Positions 9,442 to 18,761 of a DNA stretch of 64,000 nucleotides are shown here, piece after piece. The stretch covers positions 1 to 64,000 of the forward strand of contig NZ_VTTO01000004.1 in the NCBI RefSeq assembly GCF_008364825.1, in the 5' to 3' direction. The notes beneath the pieces were generated by a model that made no database searches, was not told where the DNA came from, and worked only from the letters and a program-made list of their open reading frames with translations. The position numbers and the translations under genes were made by a program. Position 1 is the stretch's first letter, and each line of letters starts with the position of its first letter. This stretch comes from Azospirillum sp. B21. Lineage in GTDB: Bacteria > Pseudomonadota > Alphaproteobacteria > Azospirillales > Azospirillaceae.

Positions 9442-10248
9442 ATGCATCGCCATCCGCCCGTCAGCGACTCCGCACCCGCCGCCGTCGTCGTGGAGGATTT
9501 GCACAAGCGGTTCGGCGATCTGGAGGTGCTGAAGGGCGTGTCGCTGACCGCCCGCGAAGGCGACGTGATCACGCTGATCGGCTCCTCCGGTTCGGGCAAG
9601 AGCACGCTTCTGCGCTGCATCAACATGCTGGAGATTCCGGATGATGGGCGCGTCGTCATCGGCGGCGAGGCCATCGCGCTGAAGAAGACGCGCCGCGGCG
9701 CCACCGTTCCCGCCGACACCCGTCAGGTGGAACGCATCCGCACGAGCCTCGGCATGGTGTTCCAGAGCTTCAACCTCTGGACCCACATGACCATCCTGGA
9801 AAACGTGATCGAGGCGCCGGTGCATGTGCTGGGCGTGCCGAAGGCGGAAGCCGTCGACCGCGCCCGCATGCTGCTCGACAAGGTCGGCATCCTGGCCAAG
9901 GCCGACAGCTACCCGGTCCAGCTCTCGGGCGGGCAGCAGCAGCGCGCGGCCATTGCGCGGGCGCTCGCCATGCAGCCGAAGGTGATGCTGTTCGACGAGC
10001 CGACCTCGGCGCTGGACCCCGAGCTGGTCGGCGAGGTCCTGCGCGTCATCCGCCAATTGGCGGACGAAGGCAACACGATGATCCTGGTGACGCACGAGAT
10101 GGGCTTCGCCCGCGAAGTGGCGTCCAAGGTGGTTTTCCTGCATCAGGGGCGGATCGAGGAGGAGGGGTCACCCGACAAGGTGCTGACCGACCCCGACTCG
10201 GACCGGGTGCGGCAGTTCCTCTCGCGCCATCTGTCCGGCGCGGCGTGA
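9442..10248 (+). CDS. Polar amino-acid (His/Arg-type) ABC transporter ATPase
   Basis: The 268-aa ATPase of the HisP/GlnQ group has Walker A GSSGSGKSTLLRC, the Q-loop in MVFQSFNLW, the signature LSGGQQQRAAIARAL, Walker B VMLFDEPTSALDPE and the H-loop in ILVTHEMG. The insertion between Walker A and the Q-loop (GGEAIALKKTRRGAT) is typical of HisP. ATG 9442 is chosen over the open-frame start at 9388 because family members begin close to VVEDLHKRFG. It is the first gene of a four-gene importer with the binding protein and two permeases. Confidence 0.93.
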   Translation: MHRHPPVSDSAPAAVVVEDLHKRFGDLEVLKGVSLTAREGDVITLIGSSGSGKSTLLRCINMLEIPDDGRVVIGGEAIALKKTRRGATVPADTRQVERIRTSLGMVFQSFNLWTHMTILENVIEAPVHVLGVPKAEAVDRARMLLDKVGILAKADSYPVQLSGGQQQRAAIARALAMQPKVMLFDEPTSALDPELVGEVLRVIRQLADEGNTMILVTHEMGFAREVASKVVFLHQGRIEEEGSPDKVLTDPDSDRVRQFLSRHLSGAA

Positions 10249-10343
10249 GGGGACGAGGCAGAGGGCAGGACCGGACCGTCAGAAACAGCCCGGCCGCCGA
10301 CAAGGGCGGAAGAACGGGCGAACCGAACAGAGGAGTGTGTGCG

Positions 10344-11186
10344 TTGAAGAAGATCGTTTCGGCCCTGGCGCTGGGCGCCATGATGGCTGTGGCCGCGGCG
10401 GGCGCCGCCGGCGCCAAGGAGTGGAAGACGGTCCGCATCGGCAGCGAGGGCGCCTATCCTCCGTGGAACGCCACCGACACCTCGGGCAAGCTGATCGGCT
10501 TCGAGATCGACCTCGCCAACGACCTGTGCAAGCGCATGAAGGTGTCTTGCGAGTTCGTCGCCCAGGATTGGGACGGCATCATCCCGGCCCTGCAGCAGGG
10601 CAAGTACGACGCCATCATGTCGGCGATGACCATCACCGACGAGCGCAGGAAGGTCATCGACTTCTCCGCCCCCTACGGCACCGAGCCGTCGGTCTTCGCC
10701 GTTCTGACCGACTCGCCGCTGGGCAAGGCGCTGAACCTCGGCGCCGATCGCATCGACCTGAACGACCAGGCCAAGGCCAAGCCGGTGCTGGACAAGCTGG
10801 CCGAAGCACTGAAGGGCAAGTCCGTCGGCGTCCAGGTGTCGACCATCCAGGCCGACTTCATGGACAAGCATCTGTCGAAGGTGACCATGCGCACCTACGA
10901 CAAGATCGACAATGCCGGCATCGACCTGAACTCCGGCCGCGTCGACGCCATGTTCGGCGACCGGTCGGTGGTCGAGGCGGTGCTGAAGGCCACGCCGGGC
11001 AAGATGGTCGTCGTCGGCCCGAACTTCATCGGCGGCGTGATCGGCGAGGGCATGGGCGTCGGCCTGCGCAAGGACACCGCCGACCTGAAGGCGATGTTCG
11101 ACAAGGCCATCGGCGAGGCTCTGAAGGACGGCACCGTCAAGAAGCTGAGCACGCAGCATTTCGGCTACGACATCTCCCCCAAGTAA
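10344..11186 (+). CDS. Periplasmic polar amino-acid binding protein (HisJ/ArgT-like)
   Basis: The 280-aa solute-binding protein of family 3 starts at TTG 10344: AGAGGAG sits 8-9 nt upstream and the protein then begins MKKIVSALALG, a clean signal peptide ending GAAGA. Ligand-pocket signatures EGAYPPWNATD, GFEIDLANDLCKRM, and MSAMTITDERRKVIDFS are present. An in-frame GTG at 10335 overlaps the ribosome site and is less likely. The protein should capture a basic or other polar amino acid and deliver it to the HisQ/HisM permease pair. Confidence 0.93.
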   Translation: MKKIVSALALGAMMAVAAAGAAGAKEWKTVRIGSEGAYPPWNATDTSGKLIGFEIDLANDLCKRMKVSCEFVAQDWDGIIPALQQGKYDAIMSAMTITDERRKVIDFSAPYGTEPSVFAVLTDSPLGKALNLGADRIDLNDQAKAKPVLDKLAEALKGKSVGVQVSTIQADFMDKHLSKVTMRTYDKIDNAGIDLNSGRVDAMFGDRSVVEAVLKATPGKMVVVGPNFIGGVIGEGMGVGLRKDTADLKAMFDKAIGEALKDGTVKKLSTQHFGYDISPK

Positions 11187-11198
11187 GGCGACCAGGAA

Positions 11199-11269
11199 AG
11201 GCGGACCTCCAGTCCGCCTGTCTGATCGGAACGGCGCCCGGCGGCCTTCGCGGCAACCGGGCGCCGTTC
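11199..11269 (+). terminator. Tandem hairpins between binding-protein and permease genes
   Basis: Two perfect stems follow the binding-protein stop codon. The first has 8 bp (arms 11199-11206 and 11212-11219). The second has 13 bp (arms 11229-11241 and 11257-11269) with no long T-tract. Such structures usually stabilise the upstream message or partly attenuate transcription, giving excess binding protein over permease. This expression effect is inference. Confidence 0.6.
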
Positions 11270-11340
11270 GTTCCCTGATCGCCGTTAGCTGACCCCGTAC
11301 GGCCGGCCTTCCGCGCCGCGCCCGGCGGGCCTTACCGGGC

Positions 11341-12051
11341 GTGCCAATGCTGGAACTCCTTTCCTTCGGTCCCAACGGCTGGGGCGGACAGCTTCTGATG
11401 GGAACCGCGATGACCGTCGCGGTCGCCGTGTCGGCCTTTGCCTTCGGCATCCTCGTCGGGTCGCTCGGCGCCTCGGCCAAGCTCAGCCATTCCCTGGCGC
11501 TGAACGTGGTGGCCGACATCTACACAACGGTCGTCCGCGGCATCCCCGAACTGCTGGTCATCTATCTGCTGTTCTTCGGCGGCAGCAGCGTCGCCACCTC
11601 CATCGCCGCCGCCTTCGGCTATGACGGGCGGGTCGACCTGAACGCCTTCACCATCGGCGTGCTGGCGGTCGGGCTGATCTCCGGCGCCTATTCGACGGAG
11701 GTGATCCGCGGTGCGGTGCAGTCCGTCCCCTTCGGCCAGATCGAGGCGGCGCGCGCCTGCGGGATGAGCCGCTGGCTGATCCTGCGCCGGGTGCTGGTGC
11801 CGCAGACCCTGCGTTTCGCCCTGCCCGGCCTCGGCAATGTCTGGCAGCTGACGCTGAAGGACACGGCGCTGGTGTCGGTGACGGCCTTGGCCGAGCTGAT
11901 GCGCGTGACGCATCTGGCGGCCGGCGCCACGCGCCAGCCCTTCCTGTTCTATGGGACCGCCGCCGTGCTGTACCTGCTGCTGACCACCATTTCGACGGCG
12001 CTGTTCAACCGCGCCGAAATCTCCGCCAACCGCGGCGTCCGGAGGGCCTGA
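11341..12051 (+). CDS. Amino-acid ABC transporter permease (HisQ-like)
   Basis: The 236-aa inner-membrane permease of the HisMQ family has about five helices and carries the EAA loop GQIEAARACGMSRWLILRRV, which contacts the ATPase. The start is GTG 11341 or ATG 11347; both give the same membrane topology. It is four bases upstream of the second permease gene and should form a heterodimer with it. Confidence 0.92.
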   Translation: MPMLELLSFGPNGWGGQLLMGTAMTVAVAVSAFAFGILVGSLGASAKLSHSLALNVVADIYTTVVRGIPELLVIYLLFFGGSSVATSIAAAFGYDGRVDLNAFTIGVLAVGLISGAYSTEVIRGAVQSVPFGQIEAARACGMSRWLILRRVLVPQTLRFALPGLGNVWQLTLKDTALVSVTALAELMRVTHLAAGATRQPFLFYGTAAVLYLLLTTISTALFNRAEISANRGVRRA

Positions 12052-12055
12052 GGCC

Positions 12056-12745
12056 ATGAACTGGCAACTGATGTGGGACAGCCTGCCCCGCATGCTCGGC
12101 GGACTGTCGCTGACGCTGCAGTTGATCGTCGGATCGCTGGCGCTGGGCGCGCTGGTCGCCTTTGGCGTCGCGCTTCTGCGGCTGTCCGGCAACCGCGTGG
12201 TGGAGACGCTGGCCGCGGCCTATGTCTTCGTCTTCCGCGGCACGCCGCTGCTGGTGCAGATCTTCCTGGTCTACTATGGGCTGGGCCAGTTCGAGTTCAT
12301 CCGCGAGAGCATCCTCTGGCCCTTCCTGCGCGAGCCCTACTGGTGCGCCATCCTGGCGCTGACGCTGAACACCGGCGCCTACACCAGCGAGGTGCTGCGC
12401 GGCGCCATCCTGTCGGTGCCCCAGGGGCAGGTGGAGGCGGCGCGGGCCTGCGGCATGTCCCGCGCGCTCGCCTTCCGCCGCATCGTGCTGCCGGTGGCGA
12501 TCCGCCAGATGCTGCCGGCCTACGGCAACGAGGTGATCCTGATGGTCAAGGCGACGTCGCTCGCCAGCACCATCACGCTGATGGAGGTCACCGGCATCGC
12601 CCGGCGCATGATCGCCCAGACCTTCGCGGTCTTCGAGCTGTTCATCGTCGCAGGCGCGATCTATCTGGTGCTGAACTTCGTCGCCACCCGCCTGATCAAG
12701 TTCGCCGAATGGCGCCTGACCCCCTATCTGCGGGCGCGGGCGTAA
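12056..12745 (+). CDS. Amino-acid ABC transporter permease (HisM-like)
   Basis: The 229-aa second permease of the importer carries the EAA loop GQVEAARACGMSRALAFRRI and the helix-rich HisM/ArtM fold. The stop codon TAA is directly followed by the GTAAGGAT octamer and then by the REP-like palindromes, so the operon probably ends here. Confidence 0.92.
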   Translation: MNWQLMWDSLPRMLGGLSLTLQLIVGSLALGALVAFGVALLRLSGNRVVETLAAAYVFVFRGTPLLVQIFLVYYGLGQFEFIRESILWPFLREPYWCAILALTLNTGAYTSEVLRGAILSVPQGQVEAARACGMSRALAFRRIVLPVAIRQMLPAYGNEVILMVKATSLASTITLMEVTGIARRMIAQTFAVFELFIVAGAIYLVLNFVATRLIKFAEWRLTPYLRARA

Positions 12746-12950
12746 GTAAGGATAGCGTTTTGCTTGCCCTCACCCGCCCCGGGAGTTGTCCCCTCTCCCC
12801 CCTGGGGAGAGGGCCAGGGTGAGGGGGACGCACAGCGACGATCCCCGAGTATCCTTACCTGAGAAAAGAAAACGCCGCGGCTCGTCCCAATGACGGCCAC
12901 GGCGCATCCCCCTCACCCAACCCTCTCCCCAGGGGGGAGAGGGCAAGTTC
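12746..12950. repeat. Pair of inverted REP-like palindromes
   Basis: Two copies of a C-rich palindromic module lie between the permease and lppC genes. The first has a perfect 10-bp stem CCCTCTCCCC/GGGGAGAGGG at 12791-12813, flanked by the complementary CCCTCACCC and GGGTGAGGG. The second has the same stem at 12921-12943 with CCCCTCACCC at 12909-12918. GTAAGGAT (12746) and ATCCTTAC (12851) flank the first module. Modules with this core are widespread between genes of high-GC proteobacteria and probably end transcription from both sides. Confidence 0.75.
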
Positions 12951-12958
12951 TGGTTCTC

Positions 12959-14167
12959 TCACTGCCCCAGCATCTCGAAGGACGGCGGCGCCGGGTCGAC
13001 CACGCGCGATCCGGTGGGCGTGATCTCCATCACCGCAAGCCCGCGTTCGACCATGCCGTCGGCGCGCAGGCGGAACAGGCCGTCCAGACCCTCGAAGCCG
13101 TTGGGGTTGGTCATCGCCATACGGTCGAAGGGCACCGGGCCGCCACTGCGGGTCAGCACCGCGGCGATGGAGGTCGCATCATAGGCCAGCGTCGCGATGC
13201 GCGGCGGCTTGCGGCCATAGACCTGCTCGAACTGCGACTCGAAGCGGGCGCGGGTCTGCGGCGCGGGTGCGGCGTACCAGGCGCCGACCAGCGCCGGCTC
13301 CTGCCCCAGCGCCCCTTGCGAGCTGTCGTCCCACAGGCCGGTGCCCAGCAGCTTGACCTGCTGCGGCTGCACGCCGTTCGCCGCCAGCGCCTGGGCGATC
13401 CCCTGGGCGCGCTGCCCGCCTTCGGCCAGCATCACCGCCTGCGGCTGCGGCGTCACCTGCGCCACCTGCTTGGCCGGGACCGACAGGTCGGTGACGGCCG
13501 GGTCATAGCGTTCGACCTGCGTGGTCATGGTGCCCAGCCGCGGGCCGATGGACTGCAAGGCGTTGACCACCGCATCGCCATAGGGCGAGCGCGGCGCCAG
13601 CACGGTGAAGCGCGTCACCCCGCGCGAGCGGGCGAAGCCGGCGACGCGGCTGACCTGATCGGCCGGGACGAAGCCCAGCACATAGGTGCCGTTGCCGGCC
13701 TGGGTGGCGTCGTTGGTGAAGGCCAGCACGTCGACGCCGGCATTCTGGGCGATGGGACGCACCGCGGCGACGTCGGCGGCGAACAGCGGGCCGATGATCA
13801 GGCGGGCGCCTTCGGCCAGCGCCTGGCGCGCGGCGTCGGCCGCACCGCTCGGCGTGCCCTTGGTATCGCGCGGCAGAAGCTGAAGCTGGTCGCCGGCCAT
13901 GTCGAACAGCGCCATTTGCGCTGCGTCCAGCATGGCCTGTCCGATGGCCGCGCTCTGGCCGCTGAGCGGCACCAGGACGGCCACCTTGACGGGGCTCTGC
14001 GCGTCGGGCAGGGGAGCCACCGGAGCCGGGACCGGTTGCGGCGCTTGTGCCACCCGCGGCGGCGCGCTTACAGTCGAACAGGCCGACAACAGGCCGGCGA
14101 CCAGCAAGGCTGCCACGCCGTGACGTTTCAGACCCTGTGAGAAAGCTGTTGCCAAGCGTGCCACCAA
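12959..14167 (-). CDS. LppC/LpoA-family lipoprotein (periplasmic-binding-protein-like)
   Basis: The 402-aa predicted outer-membrane or periplasmic lipoprotein has a signal peptide ending in the lipobox GLLSAC, with lipidation at the Cys near residue 30. The rest is a type I periplasmic-binding fold (VAVLVPLSGQSAAIGQAML...) as in the C-terminal domain of LpoA, the activator of penicillin-binding protein 1A. The alphaproteobacterial form lacks the N-terminal TPR domain of the gammaproteobacterial protein. It is divergent from rsmI with about 50 bases between them, the same arrangement as in many proteobacteria. Confidence 0.85.
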   Translation of the reverse strand: MVARLATAFSQGLKRHGVAALLVAGLLSACSTVSAPPRVAQAPQPVPAPVAPLPDAQSPVKVAVLVPLSGQSAAIGQAMLDAAQMALFDMAGDQLQLLPRDTKGTPSGAADAARQALAEGARLIIGPLFAADVAAVRPIAQNAGVDVLAFTNDATQAGNGTYVLGFVPADQVSRVAGFARSRGVTRFTVLAPRSPYGDAVVNALQSIGPRLGTMTTQVERYDPAVTDLSVPAKQVAQVTPQPQAVMLAEGGQRAQGIAQALAANGVQPQQVKLLGTGLWDDSSQGALGQEPALVGAWYAAPAPQTRARFESQFEQVYGRKPPRIATLAYDATSIAAVLTRSGGPVPFDRMAMTNPNGFEGLDGLFRLRADGMVERGLAVMEITPTGSRVVDPAPPSFEMLGQ

Positions 14168-14220
14168 TCATCTCCACATCTGCTGAAACGGCCGCCAATA
14201 CCGAAGGCGAGACCCAAGGC

Positions 14221-15111
14221 ATGGTTCAAAGTGGCGCTCAAGGTAGCCCCCTCGCCGCGCCAAGTAAACTCGCGGGCGGACTCCATGTCGTCGCTACCCC
14301 CATCGGAAACGCAGCGGACATCACGCTGCGGGCGCTCGACACGCTGAAGCGGGCCGACGCCATCGCCTGCGAGGACACGCGCGTCACCGCAAAGCTGATG
14401 GGCATCCACGGCATCCACACCCCCTTCGTCTCCTACCACGAGCACAACGCCGCAAAGATGCGTCCGGTCCTGATCGGCCGCATGAAAAAGGGCGAAGCCA
14501 TCGCGCTGGTCACCGATGCCGGCACGCCGCTGGTCTCCGACCCCGGCTACAAGCTGGTGCGGGAATGCGTGGCGGAAGGCGTGGCGGTGACCACCCTGCC
14601 CGGCGCGTCGGCCCCGCTGGTGGCGCTGGTGCTGTCCGGCCTGCCGACCGACCGTTTCCTGTTCGCCGGCTTCCTGCCGAACAAGAGCAGCGCGCGACGC
14701 GCCACCGCCGGAGAGCTGAAGGGCGTGCCGGCCACGCTGGTCTTCTTCGAATCCCCGCAGCGCCTGCCGGAGTCGCTGGCCGACCTCGCCGACATCCTGG
14801 GCCCGCGCGAGGCCGCCGTCGCCCGCGAACTGACCAAGCTGTACGAGGAGGTGCGGCGCGGCACCCTGCCGGAGCTGGCCGCCCATTACGCCGAGGCCGG
14901 CCCGCCGCGCGGCGAGGTCGTGCTGGTGATCGGTCCGCCGGGAGAGGAGGCGACGCCCGGCGAAGCCGACGTGGACGCGCTGCTGCGCGAGGCGCTGACC
15001 CGCCTGTCTGTGCGCGACGCCGCCGCCGACGTTGCCGCCCGCACCGGCCAGCACAAGCGCACCGTCTACGCCCGCGCGCTGGAGTTGCAGCGGGAGGAGA
15101 AGGGCAAATGA
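14221..15111 (+). CDS. rsmI: 16S rRNA (cytidine1402-2'-O)-methyltransferase RsmI
   Basis: The 296-aa SAM-dependent tetrapyrrole-methylase-fold enzyme modifies C1402 of 16S rRNA at the decoding site. Family signatures: LHVVATPIGNAADITLRAL, CEDTRVTAKLM, ALVTDAGTPLVSDPG and TTLPGASAPLVALVLSGLP. The ATG at 14221 is chosen although the frame is open further upstream, because the upstream part overlaps the divergent lppC gene. The last codon and stop overlap the ATG of yraN (ATGA). Confidence 0.93.
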   Translation: MVQSGAQGSPLAAPSKLAGGLHVVATPIGNAADITLRALDTLKRADAIACEDTRVTAKLMGIHGIHTPFVSYHEHNAAKMRPVLIGRMKKGEAIALVTDAGTPLVSDPGYKLVRECVAEGVAVTTLPGASAPLVALVLSGLPTDRFLFAGFLPNKSSARRATAGELKGVPATLVFFESPQRLPESLADLADILGPREAAVARELTKLYEEVRRGTLPELAAHYAEAGPPRGEVVLVIGPPGEEATPGEADVDALLREALTRLSVRDAAADVAARTGQHKRTVYARALELQREEKGK

Positions 15112-15476
15112 CCGACCTGGATGCGCGGCGCCTGCGTGCCGAAAGCCTTGGCCGCCGGGCGGAGGCGCTGTGCCGCCTGTCGCTGCGGCTGCGCGGCTAC
15201 CGCATCCTGGCCAGCCGCCTGCGCACGCCGATGGGCGAGATCGACATCGTCGCCCGGCGCGGAAAGACCATCGCCATCGTCGAGGTGAAGGCGCGCGGCG
15301 ACTGGGACACCGCCAACGAGGCGCTGAACGCCCGCCAGCGCGGCCGGCTGGTCCGTGCCGCCCATGCCTTCCTGGGCGCCAACCCCCGCTATGCCGGCTA
15401 TGTCTTGCGCTTCGACGTGATGCTGGTTACCCCTTGGGCCTGGCCCCGTCATCTGGTCGATGCCTGGAGACTGTGA
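15108..15476 (+). CDS. YraN family protein (UPF0102, predicted endonuclease fold)
   Basis: The 122-aa YraN-family protein has a PD-(D/E)XK-type core: MGEIDIVARRGKTIAIVEVKARG carries the D and ExK positions. The biological role is not established; it is commonly encoded beside rsmI. It starts by a 4-nt overlap with rsmI, so the two are coupled. An N-terminal helical part (ARRLRAESLGRRAEALC) completes the usual family length. Confidence 0.88.
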   Translation: MTDLDARRLRAESLGRRAEALCRLSLRLRGYRILASRLRTPMGEIDIVARRGKTIAIVEVKARGDWDTANEALNARQRGRLVRAAHAFLGANPRYAGYVLRFDVMLVTPWAWPRHLVDAWRL

Positions 15477-15503
15477 GGGGATGAATTTGAGGGGGCGACA
15501 GTC

Positions 15504-16346
15504 TTGAGCAACCGCGCGGAAGCCCGCGAAATCCTGCGCCGCATCGGCGACCAGCCGGACGACGAGATCGATCTGGCCGAAGCCGCCCTGGCGCTCGGCG
15601 CGCTGGAGCTGCCGAATGCCGAGCTCGCCCCCTACCGCGCCCACATCCGCGCCATCGTCGAGGATCTGGCCGCCCGCGTCGCGGCGCAGGATCCGGCAAA
15701 TGTCAGCCTGGAAGCACGCATCGCCCATCTGCATGCGGTGATCGGCGGGCGCCACGGCTATTCCGGCGACCACGACACCTACGACGACCTGCAGAACGCC
15801 AACCTGCTGCGGGTGATCGACCGCCGGCGCGGCCTGCCGGTGGCGCTGGGCATTCTCTATATGCACGCCGCCCGCTCGCAGGGCTGGCCGATGGTGGGGC
15901 TGAACTTCCCCGGCCATTTCCTGGTCCGCATCGAGAAGGACGGCGCGCGCGCCATCATCGATCCCTTCAACGAGGGGCAGACCCGCAGCGTCGTCGATCT
16001 GCGCGACCTGCTGAAGGCCACCGCCGGCAGCGCCGCCGAGCTGGAGCCCGGCCATTACCAGCCGGTGTCGAACCGCGACGTGCTGCTGCGGCTGCAGAAC
16101 AACATCAAGCTGCGCCACCTGTCGGCGCACGAGGTGCCGAAGGCGCTGGAGGTGCTGGAGGCGATGCGCCTGTTCGCCCCGCACGAGCCGGCGCTGTGGC
16201 GCGAGACCGGCCTTCTGGAGGCCCATGCCGGGAACCTGAAGGACGCCATCACCGCGCTGGAGACCTTCATGGCGCTGACCGGCGACGACCATCACCGCCA
16301 CCAGACCGCCTCGCTGATCCAGCAGTTGAAGAACCGCCTGAACTGA
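15504..16346 (+). CDS. SirB1-family transglutaminase-like/TPR protein
   Basis: The 280-aa cytoplasmic protein has the SirB1 N-terminal transglutaminase-like domain ([20 protein letters not shown], then [12 protein letters not shown]) and a C-terminal TPR-like helical repeat ([21 protein letters not shown]). The TTG start at 15504 follows a GAGGGGG site. Family function is unknown in most bacteria. The context between yraN and gshB matches the conserved alphaproteobacterial order, and the four genes are probably one operon. Confidence 0.82.
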   Translation: MSNRAEAREILRRIGDQPDDEIDLAEAALALGALELPNAELAPYRAHIRAIVEDLAARVAAQDPANVSLEARIAHLHAVIGGRHGYSGDHDTYDDLQNANLLRVIDRRRGLPVALGILYMHAARSQGWPMVGLNFPGHFLVRIEKDGARAIIDPFNEGQTRSVVDLRDLLKATAGSAAELEPGHYQPVSNRDVLLRLQNNIKLRHLSAHEVPKALEVLEAMRLFAPHEPALWRETGLLEAHAGNLKDAITALETFMALTGDDHHRHQTASLIQQLKNRLN

Positions 16347-16368
16347 CCCCGTTCCAGAGGGACCCGTC

Positions 16369-17316
16369 ATGAGCCTCGCCGTCGCCTTCCAGATGGACCC
16401 CATCGAGTCGATCAACATCGACACCGATTCCAGCTTCATGATGGCGCTGGAGGCGCAGAAGCGCGGCCATCGCCTGTACCACTACCACCCGCGCGACCTG
16501 ATCCTGACCGGCAACCGCCTGACCGCCCGCGTGCGCGAGATGACGGTGGTGCGCCAGCGCGGCGCCCATTACACGCTGGGCGAGCCGGTGCCGACCGACC
16601 TGTCGACAATGGACGTCATCCTGCTGCGGCAGGACCCGCCCTTCGACATGGCCTACATCACCTCCACGCACCTGCTGGAGCATGTGCAGCCCAAGGTGCT
16701 GGTGGTCAACGACCCGGCCGAAGTGCGCAACGCGCCGGAAAAGCTGTTCATCACCAAGTTCCCCGACCTGATGCCGCCGACGCTGATCACCAGCGACAAG
16801 CAGGCCATCCTGGAGTTCCGAGCGGAGCACAAGGACATCATCGTCAAGCCGCTGTTCGGCAACGGCGGCGCCGGCGTCTTCCACCTGAAGCCCGACGACG
16901 AGAATCTGGGATCGCTGCTGGAACTGTTCACCCAGCTCTACCGCGAGCCGGTGATCGTGCAGAAGTACCTGCCGGAGATCCGCCAGGGCGACAAGCGCAT
17001 CATCCTGGTCGACGGCGAGCCGGTGGGCGCGGTCAGCCGCATGCCGCTGGAGGGCGAGGCCCGCGCCAACTTCCATGCCGGCGGCAGCGCCCGGAAGACC
17101 GAACTGACCGCGCGCGAACGCGAGATGTGCGCCGCCATCGGCCCGGTGCTGCGCGAGAAGGGGCTGGTCTTCGTCGGCATCGACGTGATCGGCGACTACA
17201 TGACCGAGATCAACGTCACCTCCCCCACCGGCATCCAGGAGATCAACCGCCTGGACGGCGTGCAGCTGGAAGCCCTGCTGTGGGACGCCATCGAGCGCCG
17301 CCGCGCGACCAAGTAA
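16369..17316 (+). CDS. gshB: Glutathione synthase
   Basis: The 315-aa ATP-grasp enzyme joins gamma-glutamylcysteine and glycine in the last step of glutathione synthesis. Recognisable parts are the N-terminal [35 protein letters not shown], the nucleotide-binding GNGGAGVF with the preceding IIVKPL, and the metal/substrate motif [12 protein letters not shown]. An AGAGGGA ribosome site precedes ATG 16369. The stop codon lies inside a GTAAGGAT octamer. Confidence 0.95.
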   Translation: MSLAVAFQMDPIESINIDTDSSFMMALEAQKRGHRLYHYHPRDLILTGNRLTARVREMTVVRQRGAHYTLGEPVPTDLSTMDVILLRQDPPFDMAYITSTHLLEHVQPKVLVVNDPAEVRNAPEKLFITKFPDLMPPTLITSDKQAILEFRAEHKDIIVKPLFGNGGAGVFHLKPDDENLGSLLELFTQLYREPVIVQKYLPEIRQGDKRIILVDGEPVGAVSRMPLEGEARANFHAGGSARKTELTAREREMCAAIGPVLREKGLVFVGIDVIGDYMTEINVTSPTGIQEINRLDGVQLEALLWDAIERRRATK

Positions 17317-17749
17317 GGATACGCTGCAGCGCGAGAGCGTGGCGTAGCGTTGTGCAATTTTTTCGGGAAGCGGAGGTCCGCATACCCTTGCGGGCAATCG
17401 GCTCCGGACTTATCTTGAACCGTGGGAGCGGCGGCTCCGACCCCGCCGCTCCCTGGTCCAGCCTTAGCCCTGGTAGAGGTCAAGCAGACGCTTGATGATC
17501 TCCAGGACAAGGACCAGAAGGAAGGATTCGTTTCATCCTTCTTCTCCTTCTCGTGTGGCGGGGGCGGCGGGTCCGCCCCCCTCCCAACCACACGAACGCG
17601 GCGGTAGCACACAGGCGCATTCAATACAACCGCCGCTGCCTGCACGCGACGATCCGCGCGGACGACGATCAACCGCGCGGCGTGCCTTGACCGGCGGACT
17701 TCGGGGGGCGATAACTGCCGCCTCCCAGAGTTTTCGAGCGAGACCACCC
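17317..17749. other. Gene-free stretch with GC-rich hairpins before trpS
   Basis: A perfect 11-bp stem (arms 17424-17434 and 17443-17453) and a second hairpin of 8 bp (GGGGGCGG pairing with CCGCCCCC, about 17560-17582) lie here. GAAGGAT and ATCCTTC also face each other at about 17520-17540. No coding frame is convincing. A short minus-strand reading of leucine-rich residues ending near 17467 was seen but has no start. Confidence 0.45.
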
Positions 17750-18748
17750 GTGAACCGCATTTTTTCCGGCATGCAGCCGACCCGGCAGCTTCACCTCGGC
17801 AACTATCTGGGGGCGCTGCGCAACTGGGTGGAACTGCAGAACAGCTACGAGTGCATCTTCTGCGTCGTCGACCTGCACGCGCTGACCATCGACCAGGACC
17901 CCGAGGTCCTGCGCAACAACATCCGCGAGGTCGCCGCGGCTTACATCGCCGCCGGCATCGACCCGGACAAGAACATCCTGTTCAACCAGTCGGTCGTGTC
18001 GGGCCATGCCGAACTGGGCTGGATTCTGTCCTGCCACACGCCGCTGGGCTGGCTGAACCGCATGACCCAGTTCAAGGAAAAGGCCGGCAAGCAGAAGGAC
18101 ATGGCCAATCTGGGCCTGTACGCCTACCCGACGCTGATGGCAGCCGACATCCTGCTTTACAAGGCCACCCATGTGCCGGTGGGCGAGGACCAGAAGCAGC
18201 ATCTGGAACTGGCGCGCGACATCGCCGGCGCCTTCAACCGCCGCTATGAAACCGAGTTCTTCCCGCTGCCCGAGCCGCAGATCCTGGGCGAGGCGACGCG
18301 GGTGATGAGCCTGCGCGACGGCAAGAAGAAGATGTCGAAGTCGGACGAGTCCGAATATTCGCGCATCAACATGACCGACGACGCCGACACCATCGCGCAG
18401 AAGATCCGCAAGGCGAAGACCGACCCGGAGCCTCTGCCGGAAACCGTGACCGAGCTGGAGGCCCGCCCCGAGGCCGACAACCTCGTCACCATCTACGGCG
18501 CGCTGGCCAGCCAGTCGCGCGAGCAGGTGCTGGCGCAGTTCGCGGGTGCGCAGTTCTCCGACTTCAAGAAGTCGCTGGTCGACCTGTCGGTGGACAAGCT
18601 GGCGCCGATCACCACCCGCATGAAGGAGCTGCTGGCCGACAAGGCGGAGATCGACCGGCTGCTGAAGAAGGGCGGTGAGCGCGCTGCCGCCATCGCCGAG
18701 AAGAACCTGAACGACGTGAAGGACATCATCGGCCTGCTGCGGCCGTAA
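17750..18748 (+). CDS. trpS: Tryptophanyl-tRNA synthetase
   Basis: The 332-aa class I aminoacyl-tRNA synthetase charges tRNA-Trp. The HIGH-type motif is [13 protein letters not shown] near the N terminus and the KMSKS motif is [10 protein letters not shown] near residue 197. GTG at 17750 is chosen because it gives the standard N terminus ([12 protein letters not shown]); the open frame extends upstream without family similarity. The stop codon falls within a GTAAGGAT octamer, and the Pcp-like gene starts 14 bases later. Confidence 0.96.
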   Translation: MNRIFSGMQPTRQLHLGNYLGALRNWVELQNSYECIFCVVDLHALTIDQDPEVLRNNIREVAAAYIAAGIDPDKNILFNQSVVSGHAELGWILSCHTPLGWLNRMTQFKEKAGKQKDMANLGLYAYPTLMAADILLYKATHVPVGEDQKQHLELARDIAGAFNRRYETEFFPLPEPQILGEATRVMSLRDGKKKMSKSDESEYSRINMTDDADTIAQKIRKAKTDPEPLPETVTELEARPEADNLVTIYGALASQSREQVLAQFAGAQFSDFKKSLVDLSVDKLAPITTRMKELLADKAEIDRLLKKGGERAAAIAEKNLNDVKDIIGLLRP

Positions 18749-18761
18749 GGATGCCCTGCGC

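Noticed and set aside
17422-17607. Short minus-strand leucine-rich reading before trpS
   Set aside because: No start codon or ribosome site in frame, and the stretch is dominated by hairpins.
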